NCBI GenBank assembly: GCA_037013555.1
Contig: JASUAD010000001.1
Location: forward strand, 130,755,589-130,819,588
Source of the DNA: Sextonia rubra
Taxonomy: Eukaryota > Streptophyta > Magnoliopsida > Laurales > Lauraceae
Length of the DNA: 64,000 nucleotides
Reading direction: 5' to 3'
Positions 12,062-23,334 of the stretch are shown here, one piece after another. Under the pieces are notes generated by a model. That model saw only the letters and a list, made by a program, of their open reading frames with translations. It was not told where the DNA came from and did not search any database. The translations under genes were made by a program, and so were the position numbers. Numbering within the stretch: position 1 is the first letter of the stretch; every line of letters starts with the position of its first letter.

Positions 12062-12437
12062 AGGTAGTATTTAGGTGAGAACTATTCCTACCTATCATGA
12101 AAACTTTTTATGAGGCCCACTTGTGGGTCCCATTTGGGGATGAGACCAAGGATATGAAAAGACCCATGCGAAGTCCCCGTAGATATTAAATTTGGCCCTA
12201 ATCACATGTCCCTAACCCCTTCATCCGTGGCATCAAATCAAGTCCAATAGGATCAATGTACAGTCGATCTCACGTTCTAATAAATTTAGATTTGACCAAA
12301 ACTTGGGATGTATGACTATCAAGAGGTCTCCTGTCTATTGCAATATTTGGATTAAGTGATAGATGGGCCCTACCTACACTTCTCACGAGAAAAAAAAAAG
12401 GCGAGAACAGCTCTCACTTAAATATTTTTGTGTATAT
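12062..12437 (-). mobile_element. MITE, copy 1 of 4 (MULE-type ends)
   Basis: A short non-coding element of about 370 bp, with internal phrases on GGCCCACTTGTGGGTCCC and on a conserved CTTCATCCGTGGC block. It is homologous to 12481-12850 (opposite orientation), 47044-47393 and 47766-48095. The end sequence TGGAAATAATCTTATC resembles the MULE ends at 48110 and 52564. Confidence 0.65.
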
Positions 12438-12480
12438 ATGTGGAAATAATCTTATCACTTAAATATTTCTGTATATATAT

Positions 12481-12850
12481 GGAAATAATCTTATGAGAAC
12501 TAGTTCTCATCAGTTTTTGTGAGAACTCTAAGTAAGGCCCATATATCACCCAATCAAAACTTTGCAATACACAGAGACCCCCTTGATAGTCACACGCCTT
12601 AACTTTTTGTCAAATTCGAATTTACAAGATTGTTGGATCAACTATGCATAAATCTAAATGGACTAAATTTTTGGGCCACGGATGAAAGGGGTTAGAGACA
12701 TGTGATTGTATCCAACCATGATATTTGGGGTGGTCCCACATAAACCTTTTCATCCCCCTGGTCCCATCACCAAATAGGACCCACAAGTGGGTCACATAAA
12801 AATTTCTCATGATAGGTGCGTGAAAACAGTTTTTACATAATCAGGCTCCG
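12481..12850 (+). mobile_element. MITE, copy 2 of 4 (MULE-type ends)
   Basis: It starts GGAAATAATCTTATGAGAAC and ends near AATCAGGCTCC. It is head to head with copy 1, separated by a roughly 40-bp duplication (12415-12495) of the AT-rich end. No coding capacity. Confidence 0.65.
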
Positions 12851-13436
12851 TATATATAAATATATATATAAACTCCCCTTTTGCTCCTGTATGTTTTTTA
12901 GGTCATCAAGCCATCTTGAGCCAGATCTTTTCACACATGATACCTCCCTAATGAATTCTCATAAGTCCTAATTTGACACTCATCTAACTTTTGATCACTA
13001 TTTTATTAGAATCCTACAACAATAATGCCTCTAAAACACTTAAACTTTTAAGTTAATCTAATAGAGTTGAGATTTTAAATAAAAGTAAATCTTATCCATA
13101 TTTTTCCATCCAATGGCATTCCATGGTTTTAATGTATAATAATGGGCCCCATTAGGAGGGCGTCTTAGGACCAAAAAGGTTTTCATCAAGTTTGGGAACT
13201 TTGAAACTTTCCAAAGGTTTCAAAAAGAAAAAACAAAAAACAAAAAAAAAAACCTTCTTAGTAATTAACTCTTATCGCATGCTTTGAAACTTTCATCAAG
13301 TTGGTGGTACATCATGCATAGATTGGAGTCATCTCCAACAACTTGTGAGTACATTTATTGATGGTCATTATGATCGGTGGGGATTTAATTAAATGAGGCT
13401 TGTATTGATTAAATTGAATTTTTGTAGAATTACTTG
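12851..13436. other. Non-coding interval
   Basis: AT-rich sequence with poly-A interruptions near 13220-13250. I see no gene, RNA or repeat family I can name. Confidence 0.5.
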
Positions 13437-14318
13437 ATCTCTTCTACCTTTACATTAATTATGGATGAGTTAACTGCGCATATTCAAAAAGAAGTATCAT
13501 TGTGTATGTTGTTTACAGATAATATAGTATTGGTGGATGAATTAAGAGATGGTGTAAATGCAAAACTAGAGAGATGGTGGGAGCATTAGAATCTAGAGGC
13601 TTTAAAATAAGTCGTGTAAAAATAAAATATATGGATTGCAACTTCAGTAGACATATACAAAGTGTTAAAACCATTGTCAAAATTAAAACCTATGAGAAAC
13701 CATGTAGGGATTCTTTTTGGTATCTGGGCTCGATGATTAGTAAGAATGGGGAGATTGATGAAGATGTTGAGTATAGGATAAAAGCTGGATGAATGAAGTA
13801 GGACTAGCTTCCGTAGTGCTTTGTGACAGACGATGCCAATAAAATTGAAGACAAATTTTACAAGACAGTGGTTAGACCAGCTATGACATATGGAACAAAA
13901 TGTTGGCCAATTAAGAAAGCACATATACATAAGATGGGTGTGGCAAAGATGAGAATGCTTAGGTAAATGTGTGGTAAAACTAAAGAAGACAAAATTAGAA
14001 ATGAATGCTTTTGAGAGCATTTAAAGGTAGCACCAATAGGGGATAAGATTAGATAAACTTATTTAAGATGGTTTGGGCTTGTTGAGTGTAAGCTGATAAT
14101 GGCACAAATGAGAAAAAGTTTAACGATACAGGTGGATGGCCCATCAAGAGGTAGGGGTAGGCCCGAAAAAAACATTAAGGGAGGTCATTGAATTGGATTT
14201 GAAGAAATTTAACTAGTCTAAGGATTTGGCTCAAAATAGAACCAAATGGAGAAACAAAATTTATGTAGCTGACCCCAACATGGTTTGAATAAGGCTTAAT
14301 GATGATGATGATGATAAT
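13437..14318 (+). mobile_element. 5'-truncated LINE (RTE-type), 3' end of reverse transcriptase
   Basis: The sequence encodes, with several stops, the C-terminal third of a LINE reverse transcriptase. It includes a decayed catalytic segment (MLFTDNIVLVDE, where FADD is usual) near 13510-13540 and the end block NRTKWRNKIYVADPN near 14240-14280. It ends in a GATGATGAT tail at about 14300-14318. Tandem trinucleotide tails are typical of plant RTE elements. It is a dead copy and faces the minus-strand LINE at 14365. Confidence 0.75.
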
Positions 14319-14364
14319 GACTCGATCTATTCCACAAAGTACTACAATAATATTCAATGCCTCA

Positions 14365-15651
14365 TAAAACATCATCATCATCATTATCATCATCAAAGCC
14401 TTATCCCTAATATATTGGGGTCGACTACATGAATTCTATTTCTCTATTACGTTCTATTTTGAGCCAAGACCTTAGATAAATTAAAGTTCTTCAAATCAGA
14501 TTAAATGACCTCTACAATGTTTTCTTTGGCATATCCCTACCTCTTGATTGGCCATCTACCTGTATAGCCAAAATTTTTCTCACTAGTACCATTATTGGCT
14601 TACGCTCAACATGCCCAAACCATCTTAAATGGGTTTATCTAATCTTATCCCTTATTGGTGCTACCCCTAAATGCTCTCGAAAGTGCTCATTTCTAATTTT
14701 TTCTTTCATAGTTTTACCACACATCCATCTAAGCATTCTCATCTCCGCTACATCATCTTATGTATATGCGTTTTATTAATTGGCCAATATTCTACTCCAT
14801 ATGTCATAACTGGTCTAACCACTGTCCTATAAATTTTGCCCTTCAATTTCGTTAGCATTTGTCTATCACAAAGCACTCCAGAACCTAGTCTCCACTTCAG
14901 CCATCCACTTTTATCCTATGCTCCACATCTTTATCAATCTCCTCATCCTTACTAATCATCGAGCCTAAGTACCGAAAAGAATCTTTACATGGTATCTCAT
15001 TGGTTTCAATTTTGACAGTGGTTTCAATACTTTATATATGTTCACTGAAGTTGCAATCCATATATTATGTCTTTGTATGACTTATTTTAAAGCCTCTAGA
15101 TTCTAATGTCTCCAACCATCTCTCAAGTTTTGTATTTTTACCATCTCTTGATTCATCTACCAATGTTATATCATTTGCAAACAACATACACCATGGTACT
15201 TCTTCTTGAATATGCACAGTTAACTTATTCATAATTAATGCAAAAAGAAAAGAGCTTAAGACTGATCCCTGATACAAAACTATATTCACGGGGAATCTAC
15301 CTGTTTCTCTACATGTGATTCTAACATTTGTTATTGCTCCTTCATACATATCCTTAAAATTTTCAATGTAACCTCTAGGGACATTCTTTTTCTTCAAAAC
15401 CCACCAAATTAAATCCCTCAGTATCATATCATAAGCTTTTTCAAAATTGATAAAAACCATGTATAAATTTTTCTCTTTGCTCAATATTTTTCTATTAATT
15501 GCCTGAATAAAAAGATAGCTTCCATAGTTGACCTTCCTGGCATAAGACCAAATTGATTTTTAGTGATCTTGATCTTCTGTCTTAGTCTCTGCTCCATTAT
15601 TCTCTCCCATAACTTCATAGTATGACTCATAAGTTTAATCCCTTAATAGTT
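14365..15651 (-). pseudogene. LINE reverse transcriptase, 3' half (RTE-type), decayed
   Basis: This is the downstream part of a minus-strand LINE whose upstream part resumes at 23335. The clearest open stretch is 15484-15065 (139 codons), which has the RT core: NFEKAYD, the QGSVLS turn and LFANDITLV in place of the usual FADD catalytic motif. Upstream, 15651-15500 encodes a GIKLMSHTMKLWERIMEQ block. The 3' end at about 14400-14365 has the GGGTCGACTACATGAATTC-type tail sequence followed by GATGATGAT repeats. Stops and the Asp-to-Asn change at the first catalytic aspartate show it is inactive. Confidence 0.8.
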
Positions 15652-16735
15652 GAGAAATGATCCTGTACAAGCTTCCCTTACACACAGTGTAAGGGATAAT
15701 TGCAGCCGTCGGATCTGGAAATAGATCCAATGGCCTTAAGCTTGCCATATATAACAGTGAAAAAAAAGGAGAGAGGGAGTGAAATTGTATCGTGGGAGAG
15801 AGAGAGACGCGTGAGAGGGAGAGCGAAATCGTCTGGGATGAGGGCGTCGTCTCCTTCATTGTCTCCATCGCACGCCTCTATCGCAGCACGTCGTCTCCTT
15901 CATCGTCTCCATCGCACGCCTCCAGCGCAGCTTCTCTCTCACCCAACGCCGGTATGCCCTCTCTCACCCATCTCTGTCTCCCTCTCCCTCTCCCCCTCTC
16001 TGTCTCTCTCCCTCGCCCCCACTCTCATCCCCACCCCCCCGTGTCTCGTTCTCTCTCTCGCCTCTTCTCTTTCTCACTCTCGTCCCCTTTCTGTCCCTCT
16101 CTCGCCACCTCTGCGTCTCTCTTACTCTCTCTTCCTCTCACCCTCTCTCACCCCCCTCCGTGTCTCTCTCCCTGTTTCGTCCCCTCTCTGTCTCTCTGTC
16201 TCTCCCTCTCTCACCTGCTTTCTGTGTCTCTCTCTCCCTCTCCCTCCCTCTCTCGCCCCCTCTGCGTCTCTCTTACCCTCGCCCCCTCTCTCTCCCTCTC
16301 TCACCCCCCTCTGTGTCTCTCTCCCTGTCTCGTCCCCTCTCTGTCTCTCTCTCTCTCCCCACTCTGCGTCTCTCTCACGCTCGCCCCCTCTCTCTCCCTC
16401 TCGCACCCCACTCTGCCTCTCTCTCACTCCCCCCCCCCCCCCCACCATCTGTGTCTCTCTCCCTTCAACTATCTCACCCGCTTCTCTCGTCCTCTCTCTC
16501 CCTCGTTTCTTTCTTTTCCCTCTCACCCTCTCTGTTACCCTCTCTCTCTCTCTCACCCCCCCCCCCATCTCTCCCCTGTTTCTTCATGAATTTCTGTTGT
16601 TATTTTTTACCAAATCTAGGTTAAGTTCATTATTGATTACACTGAACAATAGTTGAATATTTATTTTTTTTTTTATAGAATCTCACGCGGCCATGGATGA
16701 AGATGAAATTGAGTGGAACCCTGAATTGGACACAT
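15652..16735 (+). repeat. MULE A left terminal inverted repeat
   Basis: It matches the reverse complement of 21945-23334. It contains the palindrome CCCTTACAC-N3-GTGTAAGGG at 15675-15695 and a long CT-rich tract (about 15950-16570). At its inner edge it has a copy of the transposase start exon (ATGGATGAAGATGAAATTG at 16693), which runs into a stop. Long open frames here in several phases are products of the simple sequence, not genes. Confidence 0.8.
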
Positions 16736-18429
16736 AACCACGGGGGAACCATTTGGATGGTTTCATTTATGTTTGGAAGAACACAGAGTAGAGCAGTTGT
16801 TGGAAGACAAATACTTATCTTTCCTTTATGTGGCTTACATTTCCTCATCTTCAGTTTCATTATTAATAAAGCAACCAGCATGCCACCAGATGATCCATTT
16901 AGACTAAAGAGGTGATGCTTTCAAATGTTTGGTGGTTTGGTTGATGTGGGGCTTCTCCTTCTCAAAGAAATTGAGCGAATTTTCCAAGCCTGCAATCAAT
17001 TACTGAATGTGTGGTTTGAGAAGAACTTGATTATTTCTTTTATGTATGTACAGGAGAAAAATGGTTGAATTGTCCGGGTACACTTACCCAAACCATAAAT
17101 GTTCTTCAATTTGAAGGTTTCTGAAAAAAGTGTTCCTATCAAGTATGCTACAGTAGTAATCAAGCTTGTTGTTAAATACATTTATTCATGGATAGTGGGG
17201 ATTTTTTTTTAATCATGCATGATCTGGTAGGCTTCACTGCTTAATGGACCCACATGATTTTTCTCTTACTTGCAATGAATGATTCTGATGGTTTGAAAGG
17301 TTTTCATTGGGTCTGTTGGGGCACCTTGTTTTATTACATTTCCTATTAAACAAGATAATCTAGACATGCCCACCTCTCAAATATTTACAGCTCCAAGTAT
17401 CACATGGTTTTGCATCCTGAACAACCTACAAAAAGAAAGCTACATTTGAAATGGACAGCATCCTACTAATACAAATGTATATAGAACTAAAGATTGAAGT
17501 GAAAAACCATACAAGAACCACTTGATACAACATTCCTCTCACCTAGACAGTTCTGAGGATAAACAAGGCATTTACGTTACAGTACTCTACAACCCATTTC
17601 GTGATTGAAAGATAATGTAGTTTTCTGTAAGATCTGCATCTGATACCTCATACTTCTATGTGAAAGCACATTTGTATGCACAGGGTTAGATTGGATTGCA
17701 AGGTCTTAGTGTGGATAAAAACCAGTTTTAATTGATCACCTCGACTATTTGTTCAAAGCTCCCCTGAATTCAATGGGTATATGCATACATAACCAGAGCT
17801 TTTACGCCCACTACTAGAGGATTAGGATCGTCAGAAATTCTTTTTCCTATTTATGGGTCTCCAGATTTTATGCTGCATATGCACACAAATATTCAAGGGC
17901 TCCTAAACGATGATCAGTCTATTGGACCAAGCTGATTTTATTTTTCCATACTAAAACCTTCCAGCATCCAGTACACATACATTCAAGTGGGCCTATAAAA
18001 AAAGTGTAAAAATTTGAAATTTGGGACTGGGTCTCATTGGAAAATTTATGCCACTGGTGAACAATCTCACGAGTAGGATGGAAACTATAACATATTTAAA
18101 GGTAAAGCTCCCAGTACACAAGCCCATCCATTACGGTGGTCCACTGTGATTGGATTGCTGCCCAGGAAAAATCAATGGGATGATCATCGCTGTCCAATCA
18201 AAGGGCTCCAATTTATACCATTCACTATTTTGCAAGTCCACTAAATGCTAACAGAGTAACAACACATGGTGCCAAACTCATTTCAACTTTATGAAACACA
18301 AAAGTAAGGTCCCTCTCATGCAAAAATCTCAAAAAATTCTAGAGGCCTCCAAAACATAACAGCATTATAGTTTACAGGATCCATCTTTCCATTATATATG
18401 TTTTCCATTTATGTGATAAGCTGCATTTC
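16736..18429. other. MULE A interior without a recognised gene
   Basis: A non-coding stretch between the left inverted repeat and the captured PFK exons. It may include 3' flanking DNA picked up with the PFK fragment. No homology is recognised by eye. Confidence 0.4.
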
Positions 18430-19128
18430 TCACTTCTTGTTGTCTGTGCAAATGTCATCAGAAACAACCACACCATTGTCCTTGCAATTCTCCCCTTCCA
18501 ACAGCCCAGTTGGTTGCTGCTCTTCCTTCTTTTCTTCCATGATGTCTTTAGAACTCATGAAGCTCGGCTGGTTTGTTGAAGACAGTAACCTTGCCCACAT
18601 CCTATCAGTTATCACTACCTTGTTTTGTGTCTCTGTCACACGCTGCACCAACAAACATTTTGAAGAATCAATACTTGGGAAGAGTCATAATTGCCTAGCT
18701 TTGTACACCCAACCTACAGTTGGACATTTTTTGTCTTAATTTTGAAAAATAATTAAAAACTCCATTTTGTACTTTTTGTATATAGAAGTATGTACGGAAA
18801 CCCAGGTCTGGTAATTTTCAAAAATCAATGCATTGACAATGTACCTTGAGCCAGGCAAGTCTGAACAAGTCCAACTGAGAAGTTGGTCTGACTTGCCTAA
18901 ATTACCTGGCTCAAAGACCTTCCAACTCCTGTCAAGTTTCTGAGTTATTGAGCACTGACTTTTTAAGGAATGGATCCTAGAACTTACATATAAAGGTATA
19001 TAAGCATGTCTTCCATTGACAGGACCAGCAATGCAGCCTGTGTAGCCAGCCATTGCACCATGAATGGCACTATGCGCAAGAAGTGTGTAGTACACATTGT
19101 CAGATGCATTACTCGGAATGGCTCGAAC
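18430..19128 (-). pseudogene. PFK: Captured ATP-dependent 6-phosphofructokinase fragment (last two exons)
   Basis: Two exons on the minus strand encode the C-terminus of plant cytosolic/plastid PFK, the enzyme that phosphorylates fructose 6-phosphate in glycolysis. The upstream exon, about 19128-18988, encodes VRAIPSNASDN, then an AHSAIHGAMAGYTG block and NGRHAYIPLY. It ends at a GTAAGT donor. The intron (18987-18643) ends in GCAG. The last exon, 18642-18430, encodes RVTETQNKVVITDRMWARLL, then a variable acidic tail and a stop. Splice signals and frame are preserved, so genomic DNA rather than cDNA was captured. The catalytic N-terminal domain is absent and the fragment cannot make an active enzyme. 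It lies inside MULE A, downstream of and on the same strand as the transposase. I recognised the family from memory of plant PFK motifs, without a search. Confidence 0.8.
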
Positions 19129-19309
19129 CCAAAATGTTACATTCTGATCAAACCCAAAATGTTACAAATTAACTTCCAAACCCAAAATTGGACATCCAAC
19201 CAAAAGGGCCACTGGTTCCTTAATCAGTTCAACTTCTTCAAGTTTAATACCATGAAGATATGTTAATACAAAGAAAAAAAAAGTTACTAGGAGAGTTGAA
19301 GATGCATAC

Positions 19310-21968
19310 CTATAAGGAAGTGTCATCGTTTCTAAAAGAAGTAGACTTATCCGAACCTTGATCTTCATCAAACGCTTCAGACCCATGCTCGGAAAGGATG
19401 ATGTCACTGAAATTTAAAAAAGAAGTAAATGAATCCGATTAACATTCTATATAATCATAAGATGTAAATGAAGAAATTTATTTATAAAATACCTTGACAA
19501 GAGAGCCGGACAATTACACTTGTCATGTGAAACACCACGCTTCCCACATCCATGACAAAGTCGTGATTTCTTTTGGGCTTTCTCTTTTGAGGACTTAATT
19601 CTTTTAGGACGGCCCTTTGTTCGAACTTGTGGAGGTTCCCGATATTCAATAGGACCAACAAGTGATTTACCCTTTTTGCTTGAGTCGGAATCTCCATTTA
19701 GTTGAAGTCCATTCATATCACGACACATTTTCTTTATGTCCAAAAGCATGTTAATTGCATGTTTTTTAGTCCTCTCAGACATACATGCCTCACTTATAGC
19801 AATTGTAGCCCAATAAGACAATTCGGCATACCGTGCAATCAAAGAGCCACCACTAGCAACATTGTGGTTCACCACACACTTGTCATAATCAGTCCCTTCC
19901 CTTGCAAGCCTGGTCCATCTTTTCAATATATATTCTTTGGACAATGTGAAGATCAACTCATGCTTCAAAACAGCTTGAAGATGACGGCATGGAATTCCTC
20001 TAAACTCAAATAATAGGCAAGAACATGTAGCAAACTTGTTTTCTTTCTTGAAAATCACAGTCCGCGGAATATCCTTATCATTGCGAACAGATGAAACTAA
20101 ATACATGCTCTCAACTGCATTATCTTTTACAAGCCTTGGGATGCATAATATCATTGCTACTAATTCATCTTGAAACATATAAAACAACTTTTTTGTATAT
20201 ATGTTAGACATTTGAACCTCCATTGGCAAATCTGTCTTCAATTTTGGCTTGCTATTTATGTTGTCATGCTCCTCCTTCAACTCTTGATATCTTGTACGGG
20301 ACATTGCTCTTTCAAAACGCAAAATAAAATCATACAAACCACTCTTTTCTGTTTTATATTGTTTAATAAAGGCATTAAAACTTTCACTTCTTTGGGATGC
20401 AGACATTCCTCCAAAAAACACATTTTCCAAATAACAAGGTACCCATTTGTGACGAATGTTGTACAATTCTTGTAACCATTTATTATCAGCCAAATTAAAA
20501 TTTTCAATCATTTGCTCCCACCCCAATTCAAATTCTTCTGTTCGGACAGACTCTGTCACTTTTTTAAAACAATTCCTGAATTCTTGAGAATGAATTGCAA
20601 TTCCACCCAACTTTTTTGTCAACTTAACCTTAATGTGCCATATGCAGAAACGATGGCGTGTATTGGGCATAACGGAAGCAATAGCCTTCGGAATTGCAGG
20701 ATCCTGGTCTGTTACAATTGATATTGGTGGACCTGTTGGCATGGCCTCCAACCATGTTTTAAAAAGCCACTCAAATGCCTCATACGTCTCATTTGATAGA
20801 AAAGAACACCCGAAGACAATTGTTTGGTTATAGTGATTCATTCCTAAAAAAGCACAAAAAATGAGAGCATACTTGTTTGTATTGTATGTAGTGTCAAAAC
20901 TAATTGCATCCCCGAAGACAGTGTATGACAATCGAAAACTTTGATCAGCCCAAAAAACATGTTCTATTTGATCTTCAGAATCTTTTTTTATAGAAAAACA
21001 AAACCCCGGGTTCATTTCTTTTAGATTTTGAAAATGTTCAAACAACAACTGACCATCCCGTCCTTTCTTTTCTTCATTTTTGTCTCTTTTCACATTTCTA
21101 ACATCCCTTTCCATGAAACCAACAGCCCCCATACTCCCCGCCTCCACTTCAAAGACTCCCATTTGTTTTGCAGTCGGTATATTATTAGCATCTAATGAAT
21201 GTATAATGTTTCTATGCACTGAAGTGACATTACGGTGTGATGGAAGCATATGAGCTTTTCGCGGAGTAGCTAGCACATGAGTGTGTTCTGCGATGAATTT
21301 TGTGACCACCCAATGTCCACTCTCCATTTTTTTCACTAACATTTGAGCCCCACAATTCTCCTGTGTGTATGAAACACGCCTATGAATACCGTGTCCCGGT
21401 ATCTCTTTCCTTTGCCCTTCTTTATAACACATATATTGTTTCCACACTACTTCACCCTTTTTTTTTATCCGAACCTTTTCTCACGCTAAAACCCGCAAAT
21501 TTAGCATATGTATTATAGAATGTAAAAGCCTCCACTAAATCATTGATATACATTCCTACGGTTGGAATCTTATCTCCATCAACCTCGGGCATGAATGATT
21601 GAACCATGTTACATTCCGTTGATTCCATCTTCTCAAAATTTCCAATATATTAAAGAACACGCAAACATATTACATGCAAAACAAATAAATAAATAAATAA
21701 AGTATAGAAAAAAAAGAGTAAATTAGTAACAGAATATTTTCAATTTTAACGGCTTTCAATATGAAAATAAGAAGTTTTAATCTTGAAGGGTTACCTGAAG
21801 TGATCCATGTGGATGAGGTGATTGAATTGCATGTTCGGATGTACGGGTGATGCACTGATCAATAGAGTTCGCATTGAATTCACTTGAGTTGAGGGGAAGA
21901 AGGTCATCCATAGGAGGAGATGTGTTTGACAGTAGAGCAGGGTTCCACTCAATTTCATCTTCATCCAT
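19310..21968 (-). pseudogene. MULE A transposase, FAR1/FHY3-like, one apparent frameshift
   Basis: The protein cuts and joins the element's ends. The main open stretch is 21447-19447 (666 codons). In order it shows the rest of a FAR1-type zinc DNA-binding domain, the MULE catalytic core (FDTTYNTNKY and TDQDP carry the first two acidic residues, and HRFCIWHI and SQRSESFNAF flank the third), a SWIM finger (CSCLLFEFRGIPCRHL), and a C-terminal knuckle CHGCGKRGVSHDKC. The gene model also has a start exon at 21968-21795 (MDEDEIEWNPALL), ending at a GT donor. A second exon starts near 21628. A last exon at 19406-19310 follows a GTATTT donor at 19492 and ends SFRNDDTSL-stop. The FAR1 domain is put out of frame at a nine-T run (21458-21466). 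If that base count is real the gene is broken; a sequencing slip there would make it intact. Plant FAR1/FHY3 regulators derive from this family, but the TIR context marks this as a transposase. Confidence 0.85.
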
Positions 21969-23334
21969 GGCCACGTGAGATTCTATAAAAAAATATATAA
22001 ATTCAACTATTGCTCAGTGTAATCAATAATGAACTTAAACCTAGATTTGGTAAAAAATAACAACATAAATTCATAAAGAGATTAGGTAAAAAATAACAAC
22101 AGAATTTCATGAAGAAACAGGGGAGAGATGCAGGGGGTGAGAGAGAGAGGGTAAAAGAGAGGGCGAGAGGGAAAAGAAAGAAACGAGGGAGAGAGAGGAC
22201 GAGAGAAGCGGGTGAGATAGGGAAAGAGAGGGGGAAAGGGTGAGAGAGACAGAGAGGGCAGATGAGAGGGACAGAGAGGGGGAGAGACAAGGAGAGAGAG
22301 ACAGACCCACAGATGGCAGATGAGAGGGAGAGACAGAGACAGAGAGGGGACGAGACAGGGAGAGAGACACAGAGGGGGGGAGAGAAAGAGGCAGAGTGGG
22401 GTGGGAGAGGGAGAGAGAGGGGGCGAGAGTGAGAGAGACGCAGAGAGGGGCGAGAGTGAGAGAGACGCAGAAAGGGGTGAGAGAGACGCAGAGTGGGGTG
22501 AGAGAGGGAGAGAGAGGGGGCGAGAGTGAGAGAGACGCAAAGGGGGTGAGATAGGGAAAGAGAGGGGGCGAGACTAGGAGAGGGAGAGAGAGTTACAGAA
22601 AGCAGGTGACAGAGGAAGAGAAAGAGACAGAGAGGGGACGAAACACAGAGGGGGGTGAGAGAGGAAGAGAGAGGGGGCGAGGGTAAGAGAGACGCAGAGG
22701 GGGCGAGAGAGGGAGGGAGAGGGAGAGAGAGACACAGAAAGCAGGTGAGAGGGGGAGAGAGAGACACAGAAAGCAGGTGAGAGAGGGAGAGAGAGAGACA
22801 GAGAGGGGACGAAACAGGGAGAGAGACACGGAGGGGGGTGAGAGAGGGTGAGAGGGCGAGAGAGTAAGAGAGACGCAGAGGTGGCGAGAGAGGGACAGAA
22901 AGGGGACGAGAGTGAGAAAGAGAAGAGGCGAGAGAGAGAACGAGACACGGGGGTGGGGATGAGAGCGGGGGCGAAGGAGAGAGACAGAGAGGGGGAAAGG
23001 GAGAGGGAGACAGAGATGGGTGAGAGAGGGCATACCGGCGTTGGGTGAGAGAGAAGCTCCGCTGGAGGCGTGCGATGGAGACGATGAAGGAGACGACGTG
23101 CTGCGATGGAGGCGTGCGATGGAGACGATGAAGGAGACGACGCCCTCATCCCAGACGATTTCGCTCTCCCTCCCACGCGTCTCTCTCTCTCCCAGAGACA
23201 ATTTCGCTCCCTCTCTCCTTTTTTTTCACTGTTATATATGGCAAGCTTAAGGCCGTTGGATCTATTTCCAGATCCGACGGCTGCAATTATCCCTTACACT
23301 GTGTGTAAGGGAAGCTTGTACAGGATCATTTCTC
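21945..23334 (-). repeat. MULE A right terminal inverted repeat
   Basis: The mirror copy of 15652-16735, with the palindrome at 23291-23311. Its GA-rich tract (about 22130-23020) is longer than the left one, which accounts for the unequal arm lengths. It contains the first exon start of the transposase at 21968, so that exon is duplicated at both ends of the element. Confidence 0.8.

Larger units (their letters stand above)
15652..23334 (-). mobile_element. MULE A: autonomous-type Mutator-like element with long TIRs
   Basis: The element is about 7.7 kb, bounded by inverted repeats of roughly 1.1 kb (left) and 1.4 kb (right). It contains a FAR1-like transposase gene and captured phosphofructokinase exons, all on the minus strand. 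It splits the minus-strand LINE. The termini GAGAAATGATCCTGTAC match at both ends. I could not recognise a clean 9-bp target duplication. Confidence 0.85.

Noticed and set aside
15700..16656. Ser/Leu/Pro-rich open frames of 265-318 codons, with mirror frames at 22003-23201
   Set aside because: They are open in several overlapping phases and both strands because the DNA is CT/GA simple sequence in the MULE A arms, which lacks stop codons. There is no protein-like composition.
19447..21447. Host FAR1/FHY3 transcription regulator gene
   Set aside because: It lies within long inverted repeats together with captured exons and keeps MULE catalytic residues, so a resident transposase is the better reading.
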